Assembly (NCBI GenBank): GCA_963837285.1
Contig: CAWIMS010000003.1
Location: 682,001 to 746,000, forward strand
DNA length: 64,000 bases
Direction of reading: 5' to 3'
Source: Planosporangium sp963837285
GTDB lineage: Bacteria; Actinomycetota; Actinomycetes; Mycobacteriales; Micromonosporaceae
Below are positions 36,257-44,888 of this stretch, one piece after another. Within the stretch, counting starts at the first letter, position 1, and each line of letters begins with the position of its first letter. The translations under genes were made by a program, and so were the position numbers. Under the pieces are notes generated by a model. It saw nothing but the letters and a program-made list of their open reading frames with translations, did not search any database and had not been told where the DNA came from.

Positions 36257-36706
36257 TCAGCGCACCCCCTGGCTGAGCGCCGCGCGATGGCGACCGAGCG
36301 CCTCGTCGGCGTACCCGTCGGGGATCCGCACCGCGGCGACCAGCCGGCCGCCGAGGTCACTGACGGCGGTCGCGGTCTCCCGGGCCCAGGTGTGCTCGAT
36401 CAGCAGCGCCAGCGCCACGGTGCCGGACCCGAGCACCTGCCCGATCTCGTCGACGTCCGCCGAATCGATCAGGCTCGTACCGAGGTCGGCGAGGCCGTAC
36501 TCGGCGGCCACCGCGGCGAGTGTGTCGATCTCGGCCAGCTCGTGGTCGCTGATCCGGCCGTCGTACGCCTTGACGATCACCAGCGCGTCCATGATCCGGA
36601 CGTCGCCGCCGACCTCGACGGCGCGCATCACGGCGGCCACCCGGTCCGGCAACTCCTCACCGGGAAAGGCCACGACAAGGAATTCGAGCGGCCCGATTCC
36701 CGCCAT
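36257..36706 (-). CDS. DUF6325 family protein
   Basis: A 149-residue protein, MAGIGPLEFLVVAFPGEELP, from an ATG preceded by GGAAGGGGG. ALVIVKAYDGRISDHELAEID and VALALLIEHTWARETATAV are the DUF6325/DUF1269-like core. Soluble or membrane-peripheral; function unknown, commonly near stress and LAL-regulated genes. Followed by the small ALPGGS protein gene. Confidence 0.85.
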   Translation of the reverse strand: MAGIGPLEFLVVAFPGEELPDRVAAVMRAVEVGGDVRIMDALVIVKAYDGRISDHELAEIDTLAAVAAEYGLADLGTSLIDSADVDEIGQVLGSGTVALALLIEHTWARETATAVSDLGGRLVAAVRIPDGYADEALGRHRAALSQGVR

Positions 36707-36820
36707 CACCGCCCCCTTCCATATCCGGTCCATCCAATCCATCTCCCTGTTCGCACCCGCCTTCGCTTCGGCGCCCGCCCAGGCTGGGACAGAACACCGC
36801 CCGCGATGGTGGACCTCGAT

Positions 36821-36867
36821 CGGGTGAGGCCGCGTCACCCGTGAAGGTGGGTAGCGGCGGTCACCCG
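36821..36867. promoter_or_regulatory. CGGGTGA-N7-TCACCCG sites between DUF6325 and nuclease genes
   Basis: CGGGTGA at 36821-36827 and TCACCCG at 36835-36841 form an inverted repeat, and another TCACCCG lies at 36861-36867. The position between divergent starts suggests control of both. Confidence 0.55.
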
Positions 36868-36909
36868 CCTGCCCCACGTCCGGCGGCTCAAACGTGGCAG
36901 GCTGTCGGG

Positions 36910-37815
36910 GTGACCCGACCATTGCTGCTCGTCGACTCCGCCAGCCTCTATTTCCGGGCCTACTTCGGCATTCCCGAATCGGCCGTGAGCGCACCGGACG
37001 GCAGCCCGGTCAACGCGGTCCGCGGCTTCCTCGACATGATCGCGACACTGGTCCGCACCCGCCGCCCCGGCCGCGTGGTGTGCGCGCTCGACGAGGACTG
37101 GCGGCCGGCCTGGCGGGTGGCGCTGCTGCCCACGTACAAGGCGCACCGGCTCAGCCCGGCCGGCGGCGAGATCGTCCCCGACGGCCTGGCCCGCCAGATC
37201 CCGATCATCCTCGACGCGCTCGACGCGCTCGGCGTGCCCGCGGTCGGCGCCAAGGACTACGAGGCCGACGACGTCATCGGCACGCTCGCGACCCGCGAGC
37301 CGGGCCCGATCGAGGTCGCCTCCGGCGACCGCGACCTGTTCCAGGTCATCGACGACGACCGCGGCGTCCGCGTGCTCTACTGCGGGCGGGGCGTGGCCAA
37401 GCTCGCGGTCTACGACAATGCGACGGTACGCGAGAAGTACGGCGTCTCGGCGGCCGAGTACGCGGACTTCGCGGCGCTGCGCGGCGACCCGAGCGACGGA
37501 CTGCCCGGTGTGCCCGGCGTCGGCGAGAAGACGGCGGCCCGGCTGGTCGACCGGCACGGCAGCCTCGACGGGGTGCTAGCCGCGCTCGACGACCCGGCGG
37601 CCGCCTTCGCGCCCGGCCTGCGGGCGAAGCTACGCGCCGCCGACGACTACCTGCGCGTGGCGCCGGAGGTGGTCCGGGTCGCCCGGGACGTGCCGGTGCC
37701 CGCGGTCGACGGGAGCCTGCCCACCGTGCCCGACGGCGACCGGGTGCTGGCCCTCGCCGAGCGGTGGAACATCGCCGGCGCGGCTCGCCGCGTGCTGGAC
37801 GCGCTGACCCGCTGA
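36910..37815 (+). CDS. 5'-3' exonuclease (PolA N-domain-like FEN)
   Basis: A 301-residue stand-alone flap endonuclease/5'-3' exonuclease from GTG 36910. LLLVDSASLYFRAYFGIP, CALDEDWRPAWRVALLPTYK, DYEADDVIGTLA, VASGDRDLFQVIDD and the helix-hairpin-helix GDPSDGLPGVPGVGEKTAARL carry the metal-binding aspartates of the family. It would process RNA primers or flaps in DNA repair. Common as a separate gene in actinobacteria. Confidence 0.92.
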   Translation: MTRPLLLVDSASLYFRAYFGIPESAVSAPDGSPVNAVRGFLDMIATLVRTRRPGRVVCALDEDWRPAWRVALLPTYKAHRLSPAGGEIVPDGLARQIPIILDALDALGVPAVGAKDYEADDVIGTLATREPGPIEVASGDRDLFQVIDDDRGVRVLYCGRGVAKLAVYDNATVREKYGVSAAEYADFAALRGDPSDGLPGVPGVGEKTAARLVDRHGSLDGVLAALDDPAAAFAPGLRAKLRAADDYLRVAPEVVRVARDVPVPAVDGSLPTVPDGDRVLALAERWNIAGAARRVLDALTR

Positions 37816-37835
37816 GGTCCGGCCCCCTTCTCGCC

Positions 37836-37892
37836 GATCTTGGAGAAATGTACACGGTTTGATCTCCCTACCGTGTTCATTTCTCCTTGATC
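37836..37892. repeat. 57-bp GATC-ended palindrome between convergent genes
   Basis: Arms GATCTTGGAGAAATGTACAC... and ...GTTCATTTCTCCTTGATC (23 nt each, three mismatched pairs) flank an 11-nt loop. It contains the TGA stop of the leftward DivIVA-like gene. Probable bidirectional terminator; only copy seen here. Confidence 0.85.
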
Positions 37893-38875
37893 GCGGGCTG
37901 GGGGGCGGGCGCGGCGGGCGGGGGCGCGGGCTTTGGGGTGGGCCGCGCGCCCGGCGGCGGCTTCGCGGCGGCGGCTGGCGGCGGCTTCGCGGCGGCAGTG
38001 GGGGCTGCCTGGTCGACGGCGGCGACCGCGGCGGCCGGTTCGATCGCCGGCAGCGCCTCGATCCGGCGCCGTACCCCGTTGAGCTGCTCGGTCAGCGCGT
38101 CCCGGTGCGCGCCGAGCGCGTCAACCAGCCAGCGCGCCGACGCCACGACCTGGCCGCTGACGCCCGACGCGTGCTCGATGAGCCGGCGCGCGTTCTCCCG
38201 GGCCTCGCCGACCCGCTGGTCGGCCCAGCCGTCGATGGCGGCCCGCCGCTCGGCGTCCTTGGCGGCCTCGGCGGACCGCCGGTCGGCGAGCGCGATCTCG
38301 AAGTCGGCGGCCGCGCGTTCGGCGTCCCGGCGGGCCTGGGCCAGTACCCCGGTCGCCTCCTCGCGCATCGCCTGGCTCTCCTCACCGGCCCGGCGGCGCG
38401 CGTCCTCGGCCTCCTCGTGGGCCAGGTCGAGGATCTGCCGCAGCCGGATGCCGACCACTTCGGATTCCACCCGGTCCGGGCCGCAGGTGCAGCGGGTCAC
38501 CGAGCCGGACAGGTCCTCGACCCGGGACAGCAGCTCGCGCTCGCGCCGGCCGACCACCGCCAGCTCCGCGGTCAACTCGTCGATGCGCCGCTGGGTACGG
38601 GTGACGTATCGGTCCACCTGGCGCCGGTCGTACCCGCGCAGCGCCGACTCGAAGCCGGAGTACGCCTGCAGCCCGACCTTCTCGTCGATCAGGTACGCGT
38701 CCTCCCCGGTCAGCTCCGGCGCCGGCGGGGACGTCGGCCGGGACGCCGGCGGGGACGCCGTTCGGGGCGCCGGCGCGGACGTCGGCCGGTTCTCCGGTAC
38801 CGGTGCGGATCCGGTCGCGGGCGGCCCTGGTGGCGCCGGCCGCTGAGTCGGGGCGGGGACGGGCGGGTGGTTCAT
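37877..38875 (-). CDS. DivIVA-domain coiled-coil protein
   Basis: About 332 residues; ATG 38875 is chosen for the GAGGAG upstream (GTG 38881 is possible). Residues 1-60 are Pro/Ala-rich; then SGFESALRGYDRRQVDRYVTR is a DivIVA-like membrane-curvature motif. A long charged coiled coil with repeated Ala-Arg-Arg-Asp-Ala follows, ending in a Pro-rich tail whose last codons lie in the palindrome. Likely involved in polar growth or cell-wall organisation. Confidence 0.75.
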   Translation of the reverse strand: MNHPPVPAPTQRPAPPGPPATGSAPVPENRPTSAPAPRTASPPASRPTSPPAPELTGEDAYLIDEKVGLQAYSGFESALRGYDRRQVDRYVTRTQRRIDELTAELAVVGRRERELLSRVEDLSGSVTRCTCGPDRVESEVVGIRLRQILDLAHEEAEDARRRAGEESQAMREEATGVLAQARRDAERAAADFEIALADRRSAEAAKDAERRAAIDGWADQRVGEARENARRLIEHASGVSGQVVASARWLVDALGAHRDALTEQLNGVRRRIEALPAIEPAAAVAAVDQAAPTAAAKPPPAAAAKPPPGARPTPKPAPPPAAPAPQPAIKEK

Positions 38876-38888
38876 CGACACTCCTCTG

Positions 38889-40268
38889 CTACCGGTACAC
38901 GGTCGGGTACAGCTGCATGAACCTGGCCTGCGCCAGTGCCATGCGTTCCAGCTCGGCCGGGTCGACGCTCTCGTCCGGCGCGTACATCCGCGACACCGGA
39001 TCGGCGACTCCCATGATCATGATTTCGGCGTCCGGGAAGGTGTCCTGGAAGACGGTGCACAGCGGGATCGAGCCGCCCTGCCCGGCGGCGGTCGGCGGCA
39101 GCCCGTACGCGTCGGCCATGCCGGCGGCCATCGCCTGGTATGCCGGCCCGTCGGTACCGGCCTGGAACGGTTCCTCGCTCGCCACCGCCGAGACGTCGAC
39201 CCGGACGTGCCAGGGCGCCACGGCCTCCAGGTGGGCGGCGAGCCCCTCCCGCGCCTGCGGGGCGGCCACCCCGGGCGGTACCCGAAGCTCCAGCCGGGCC
39301 CGGGCGCTCGGTTGCAACTCGGCGGTGCAACCGAGTACCGGCGGGCAGTCGATGCCGAGGATGGTCAGCGCGGGCCGGGCCCACAGCATGTCCGCCACGG
39401 TCCCGTCGCCGAGCAGGTCGACGCCGTCGAGCAGGTTCGCGTCCCGGCGGTACCGGTCGTCGGAGTAGTGCGCGCCGGCCCAGCGCTGCCCGGTGTCCAG
39501 TTCCCGGATGGCGGTGTTGCCGTGCTCGTCGTGCAGGGTCGCGAGGATGCGCACGAGCGCGGCTAGGGCGTCCGGCGCGGCACCGCCGAGCGTGCCGGAC
39601 GGTGCCCCGCCGGCCAGGGTGTCCACGGTGACGTCGACGGCCGTGTACCCGCGCAGCGAGGTGGTCAGGGTCGGTATCCCGGCGGCCACGCTGCCGCAGC
39701 CGTACACGATGATCGCGTCGGCGCGCAGCAGGTCGGCGCGGGCCGGTACGAACGCCTCCATCCCGCCGGTACCCTGCCGGGCCGAGCCGCCGGCGAGCAC
39801 GGTGATCCCGACCGGATAGTCGCCGCCGCCGAGGATGCGCAGCGTGGACAGCAGCGCGGCGATGTCGCCCTTGCCGTCGGCGCTGCCGCGTCCGTACCAG
39901 CGGCCGTCGCGATCGGTGAGCCGGAACGGCGGGCTGCGCCACAGCGACTCGGCGCCGGCCGCGTCCACGTCGTAGTGGCACGACACCAGGATGGTCGGCG
40001 CGCCCGGTGGAGCCGGTGCCGTGCCGAGCACCGCCCAGCTGCCGTCGCCGGTCTGGTACAGCCGGGTCCGGACGCCGAGTTGGCAGAGCGCGGCGACCAG
40101 GTGCCGTGCGGTACGGTCGCGCTCGGTGGTGCGGTCGCTCGCGCACATCGCCTGCATCGGGTCGGCGACCGAGCGGAACGAGACCAGCCGGGCCAGGTCC
40201 TCCCAGGTCGTCGACATCAACCGGTTGACCAGCTCAGTTGTCGTGTCGGTTGTCGTCAGGGACCGCAT
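38889..40268 (-). CDS. M20-family dipeptidase-like protein, active site degenerate
   Basis: 459 residues from ATG 40268 (MRSLTTTDTTTELVNRLMST). Overall M20/ArgE/DapE fold: SCHYDVDAAGAESLWRSPPF, WYGRGSADGKGDIAALL and the dimerisation domain are recognisable. The expected catalytic E-E pair is replaced (VLAGGSARQGTGG), the next metal Asp is lost (VYGCGSV), and the final H-x-P-N-E is YAPDES. First His and Asp remain. It may be a non-catalytic relative. An operator-like repeat lies 36 bp upstream. Confidence 0.8.
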   Translation of the reverse strand: MRSLTTTDTTTELVNRLMSTTWEDLARLVSFRSVADPMQAMCASDRTTERDRTARHLVAALCQLGVRTRLYQTGDGSWAVLGTAPAPPGAPTILVSCHYDVDAAGAESLWRSPPFRLTDRDGRWYGRGSADGKGDIAALLSTLRILGGGDYPVGITVLAGGSARQGTGGMEAFVPARADLLRADAIIVYGCGSVAAGIPTLTTSLRGYTAVDVTVDTLAGGAPSGTLGGAAPDALAALVRILATLHDEHGNTAIRELDTGQRWAGAHYSDDRYRRDANLLDGVDLLGDGTVADMLWARPALTILGIDCPPVLGCTAELQPSARARLELRVPPGVAAPQAREGLAAHLEAVAPWHVRVDVSAVASEEPFQAGTDGPAYQAMAAGMADAYGLPPTAAGQGGSIPLCTVFQDTFPDAEIMIMGVADPVSRMYAPDESVDPAELERMALAQARFMQLYPTVYR

Positions 40269-40303
40269 GCCCGCCAACGTAGGAGCGGCCCGGGTCCGCT
40301 TCC

Positions 40304-40324
40304 ATCACCCAGGACGGGTGAAAG
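40304..40324. promoter_or_regulatory. Inverted repeat upstream of M20-like gene
   Basis: On the minus strand it reads TTTCACCCG TCC TGGGTGATG, nearly the same as the site at 28884 (TTTCACCCG CAC CGGGTGATG). 36 bp before the M20-like start. Confidence 0.6.
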
Positions 40325-40338
40325 GCGGCTAAAGAGGC

Positions 40339-43123
40339 TCAGGCCGCCACGGTGTAGGCCAGCACACCCCGGTTCACCGCGGCGATGGCGTCGCGGGCGT
40401 TCTTGCGCACCGGTGTGGATGCGCCCGCCGCCTCGGCGAGCTGGCCCAGCAGGTCGACCACCTGGCGGGCCCAGCGGACGAAGTCGCCGGCCGGCATCTC
40501 GCCGTCGATGCCGTGCGCGCTGGCGAGCACCTTGGCCAGCGGCTCGCCGCGGGCCCACCGGTACATCGGCCAGACGAAGCCGAGATCCGGCTCGCGGGTG
40601 AGCTGCAAACCGTGGTCGGCCTCGGCGTTCTCCAGCTCCAGCCACAGCTTCAGGGTGGCGTCGACCGCGTCGGAGACCGGGCCGCGCGGCAGCGACGGCC
40701 GGTCCTCGGACTCCCGCCGGGCCTCGTAGACCACCACCGACACGGCGGCGGCCAGCTCGGCCGGGTCGAGCCGGTCCCACACACCCTGGCGCAGGCACTC
40801 GGCGACCAGCAGGTCGGCCTCGGTCCAGATCCGGCCGAGCATCCGGCCGTGCGTCGGTGACCTGCGCCGGCCGCGGTCAGGTAGCCCCGATCGGTGAGCA
40901 GCGCGCAGACCCGGTCGAAGGTGCGGGCCAGCGAGCCGGTCCGGCCGGACACCTTGGCCTGCAGCGCCTCGGTGTCGCGCTGCAGCCGCCGGCGGCGCTC
41001 GGCCCAGCGGGCGTGCTCCTCCCGGTCCGGGCAGGCGTGGCAGGGGTGGGCGCGCATCCGTTCCCGCAGCCGGGCGAGCTGCGCGTCGTCGGCGGCGACC
41101 GCCCGGGTCCGGCTTCGGCGACCGGGGCCGCCCGACAGCCCGCGCTCGGAGGCCCCGGCCGCCGCGCGCAGCGACGCGGCCAGGTCGCGGCGCGCCTGCG
41201 GCGAGCGGTGGTTGAAGTGCTTGGGTACCCGGATCCGGGCCAGCGCCTCGACCGGCTCGCCGAAGTCGCCGGACGAGACGCGGCCGGCCCACCGGTCCTC
41301 GGTGAGCACCAGCGGGCGCGGCTCGCCGAACCCGGCGGTGCCGGTGTCGAGCACGACGGCCAGGCCGGCCCGCCGCCCGTGCGGCACCCGGATCACGTCG
41401 CCGATCCGCAGCCGCTCGAGCGACGCGACCGCCGCCGCCCGCTTCTGCGCGCGCCCTGCCGGGCCAGGCTCCGCTCCCGGTCGGCGATCGCGACCCGCAG
41501 CGCGAAGTACTCGTCGAAGTCGCCGAGGTGGCAGGTCAGCGTCGCGCGCCGTAGGCCTGCGATCGTCTCGGCGTTGCGCTGCACCTGCCGGGCCAGGCCG
41601 ACCACCGACCGGTCGGCCTGGAACTGCGCGAACGACGACTCCAGCAGCTCCCGGGCGGCGGCTCGGCGCCGACCGTGCCGACCAGGTTGACCGCCATGTT
41701 GTACGAGGGCCGGAAGCTCGACCGCAGCGGGTAGGTGCGGGTGGACGCCAGGCCGGCCACGTGCCGCGGGTCGATCTCGGGCGACCACACCACCACGGCG
41801 TGCCCCTCGACGTCGATGCCGCGCCGCCCGGCCCGGCCGGTGAGCTGGGTGTACTCCCCCGGGGTCAGGTCGACGTGCGCCTCGCCGTTGTACTTGACCA
41901 GCCGTTCCAGCACCACGCAGCGGGCCGGCATGTTGATGCCCAGGGCCAGGGTCTCGGTGGCGAAGACGGCCTTGACCAGGCCGCGGACGAACAGCTCCTC
42001 GACGACCTCCTTGAACGCGGGCAGCATGCCGGCGTGGTGGGCGGCGAGGCCGCGTTCGAGCCCGTCGAGCCACTCCCAGTAGCCGAGCACGGCAGGTCCT
42101 CGCTGGGGATGTGCGGCGATGCGCGCCTCGACGACGCGGCGGATCTCGGCGCGCTCGTCCGGGCGCGGTCAGCCGCAGCCCGGCATGCAGGCACTGCTGG
42201 ACGGCCGCGTCGCAGCCGGCCCGGCTGAAGATGAACAGGATCGCCGGGAGCAGCCCCTCCCGGTCGAGCCGCTCGACGATGTCGGGGCGCGACGGCGACA
42301 GCCAGCGCCGGCCGCGCCCGCCGGCCCGGGGCCGCCCGCTCCACGTGTCGCCGTCGAGCCGGCGCAGCATCTCGCGGGAGTAGCGCAGCAGCTCCGGGTG
42401 TACGTCGTGCTTCTGGGCCGCCTCGGCGTCGTGGAACAGGTCGAACATCCGCTTGCCGACCAGCATGTGCTGCCACAGCGGGACCGGCCGGTGCTCGCTG
42501 ACCACGACCTCGGTGTGCCCGCGGACGGTGACCAGCCAGTCGGCGAACTCCTCGGCGTTGGATACCGTGGCCGACAGTGAGACCAGAGTCACCGACTCCG
42601 GCAGGTGGATGATCACCTCTTCCCAGACCGCGCCGCGGAACCGGTCGGCGAGGTAGTGCACCTCGTCCATCACCACGTACGCGAGGCCGTCCAGCGTCTC
42701 CGAACCCGCGTAGAGCATGTTGCGCAGCACCTCGGTGGTCATCACCACCACCGGCGCGTCCCCGTTGATCGCGTTGTCGCCGGTGAGCAGGCCGACCTGG
42801 TCGGCGCCGTAGCGCTCCACGAGGTCGCGGAACTTCTGGTTGGACAGCGCCTTGATCGGCGTGGTGTAGAAGCACTTGCGGGTGGGGCCAGCCGCGCCGC
42901 TCAGGGCCAGGTGCACGGCGAACTCGCCGACGACGGTCTTGCCGGCGCCGGTCGGCGCGCAGACCAGCACGCCGCTGCCGCGTTCGAGGGCTTCGCAGGC
43001 GTCCCGCTGGAATTCGTCGAGGCCGAACGGGAGCTGGTCGGTGAACTCGTGCAGGGCCGGAAAACGGGCCTGGTCGGCCGCTCGCCGGCGGGCGGCGGCG
43101 TGCCGCTCGGCCGGGCTGCTCAT
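40339..43123 (-). CDS. Ski2-like DEAD/DEAH RNA helicase (HelY type, frameshifted)
   Basis: About 925 residues from ATG 43123. Motif I APTGAGKTVVGEFA, Ia TTPIKALSNQKF, II VVMDEVHYLADR, III LSATVSNAEEF, V VFATETLALGINMPARC, VI QLTGRAGRRGIDVEGHAV, then the arch and DSHCT-like C-terminal domain. Full length as in actinobacterial HelY next to tatAC/pafBC. Frames change near 42170, 42085, 41670, 41450 and 40865; likely single-base sequence errors in a conserved gene. Confidence 0.85.
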
Positions 43124-43177
43124 GACACCAGCCTAGGCAAGGCAGGGCGGTTCCCGCCGCTCGGTATCGTGCTCGGC

Positions 43178-43897
43178 GTGCCCGATCCTCGCCAGACCGA
43201 GCCGCCGCGGGCGGTGCTGTTCGATTTCCACGGGACGCTTGTGCAGGTCGAGGACCCGATTATCTGGGTACAGGAGGCCGCCCGCAGCTGTGGTGTGACG
43301 CTCGACCGGCTGCGGGCCACCGGGCTCGCCGACCGGCTGGTCACCGCCGGCCGGGCCGGTGGGCCGCCGCCGTACCGGGTGCCGCCGCACCTGGCCGAGG
43401 TGTACGCCGACCGGGACCTGCTCCCGCAGGCCCACCGGGCCGCGTACACCGGGCTGATCGACGGGGTGGCCGGCGAGATCGAGGGGCTGGCCGACGCGCT
43501 GTACGAGCGGCTGCTGGTCCCGTCCGGCTGGGTGCTGTACCCGGACACCGTGCCGACGCTGGAGGCGCTCCGGGCGGCCTCGGTACCGGTGGCCGTGGTC
43601 AGCAACATCGGCTTCGACATCCGGGAGATCTGTGCCGAGTTGGGGTTCGGTGCGCTGGTCGACGAGTACGTGCTCTCGTACGAGGTGGGCCGCTGCAAGC
43701 CGGACCCGGCGATCTTCCTGCGGGCGTGCGGGCTGCTCGGGGTGGAGCCGGAGCAGGCGCTGATGGTCGGCGACACGCCGGCCGACGCGGGCGCGGTCGG
43801 CGCCGGCTGCCAGGCGCTGATCATGCCCGCCCCACCCCCCGGCGCCGCGAGCGCCCTGGGTTCGGTCCTCACCCTGCTCGAAATCCCGTCGATCTAG
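43178..43897 (+). CDS. HAD-superfamily hydrolase
   Basis: A 239-residue protein from GTG 43178. Motif I PRAVLFDFHGTLVQVEDPI, motif II VAVVSNIGFDIREIC, motif III Lys in EVGRCKPDPAIFL, motif IV ALMVGDTPADAGA. A helical cap lies between I and II. Substrate unknown. Its last two codons and TAG stop lie within the 65-bp palindrome. Confidence 0.87.
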   Translation: MPDPRQTEPPRAVLFDFHGTLVQVEDPIIWVQEAARSCGVTLDRLRATGLADRLVTAGRAGGPPPYRVPPHLAEVYADRDLLPQAHRAAYTGLIDGVAGEIEGLADALYERLLVPSGWVLYPDTVPTLEALRAASVPVAVVSNIGFDIREICAELGFGALVDEYVLSYEVGRCKPDPAIFLRACGLLGVEPEQALMVGDTPADAGAVGAGCQALIMPAPPPGAASALGSVLTLLEIPSI

Positions 43898-43951
43898 GAC
43901 GAATGGTGGGACAAAACCGGCACGCCGGGCACCATTCGTCCTAGATCGACG
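43887..43951. repeat. 65-bp palindrome family, copy 3 (shared gene end)
   Basis: 22-nt perfect arms with a 21-nt loop, inverted relative to copies 1 and 2 (loop starts GGGACAAAACCGG after the arm). The ATC-TAG at each terminus provides the stop codon of the rightward HAD gene and of the leftward lipid kinase gene. Confidence 0.93.
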
Positions 43952-44861
43952 AGAAGAGGGTGAGCGCGCCGGGGACGCAGGTGATCGTTACCGGCAACGG
44001 GAACGCGCGCTCGCCATCCGCGTACGCGGTGATCCCGTCCGCGGCGAGCGCCACCGTCCGCGCCTGGAAGCAGGAGACCAGCGGATGCTCGACGTGGCTT
44101 CCCCGGTACACGCTGGGTTTGATCCGCATCAGGGTGAGCCGCCCCATCCGGCCGGCCACCACGACGTCGAGCAGCCCGTCGGTCGGGTCGGCGGCCGGGC
44201 AGATCCGCATGCCGCCGCCGTAGCTGGCCGTGTTGCCGACCGCGACCAGCACCGCGTCGATGGTCTGCGGCACCCCGTCGAGGGTGAGCGTGTAGCGGCG
44301 CGGCCGCAGCCGGACCAGCTCGGCCAGCACGGCGAGGTCGTAGCGGCGCGGCCCGCGCGGGAACCGCATCGCGTTGGCCCGCTCGTTGACCACCGCGTCG
44401 AACCCGGCTCCCAGCACCGCGCCGAACCAGCGGATCCGCCCGGCGGCGTCGGTCATCCGGGCCAGATCGACGGGTCGGGTGCCGGCCGCGTGCGCGATGG
44501 CGTCCGCCGCCGCGATCGGATCATCGGGTACGCCCACCGCCCGGGCGAAGTCGTTGCCGGTGCCCGCCGGGACGATCCCGAGCGGTACCCCGGTGCCACC
44601 GACCACCTGCAACGCGGTGTGCACGGTGCCGTCCCCGCCGACCGCCACCAGCGCGGTGGCGCCGGCTGCGAGCGCGGCGCGGGCGGCATCCTCGGCCTCG
44701 GCCGCGCTGCCGGCCTCCACGGTCGTCACCGGCCGGCCGGTGGCGCCCAGGCGCGCCACGACGTCGGGCAGCAGGCGGGCGATCCGCCCCCGACCCGCGG
44801 CCGGGTTGGCGAGCACGGCGAGCGTGCCACGGCCGGTCTCTGAAGCGGCGCTCTGGGTCAC
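43941..44861 (-). CDS. Diacylglycerol/sphingosine kinase family lipid kinase
   Basis: A 306-residue protein from GTG 44861. ANPAAGRGR is the N-terminal loop and VAVGGDGTVHTALQVV the kinase signature; IVPAGTGNDFARAVG follows. The C-terminal beta domain includes GNTASYGGGMRICPAADP and ends ALTLFSSI. It phosphorylates lipids such as diacylglycerol at the membrane. The TAG stop is inside the palindrome. Lies in the usual actinobacterial tat-helicase neighbourhood. Confidence 0.92.
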   Translation of the reverse strand: MTQSAASETGRGTLAVLANPAAGRGRIARLLPDVVARLGATGRPVTTVEAGSAAEAEDAARAALAAGATALVAVGGDGTVHTALQVVGGTGVPLGIVPAGTGNDFARAVGVPDDPIAAADAIAHAAGTRPVDLARMTDAAGRIRWFGAVLGAGFDAVVNERANAMRFPRGPRRYDLAVLAELVRLRPRRYTLTLDGVPQTIDAVLVAVGNTASYGGGMRICPAADPTDGLLDVVVAGRMGRLTLMRIKPSVYRGSHVEHPLVSCFQARTVALAADGITAYADGERAFPLPVTITCVPGALTLFSSI

Positions 44862-44888
44862 GGCCAGCAGCGTACGGCCGGGTGAGCG

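Noticed and set aside
41196..43897. Rightward ORFs opposite the helicase
   Set aside because: Antisense shadows; only the last part, from GTG 43178, is a real gene (HAD hydrolase).
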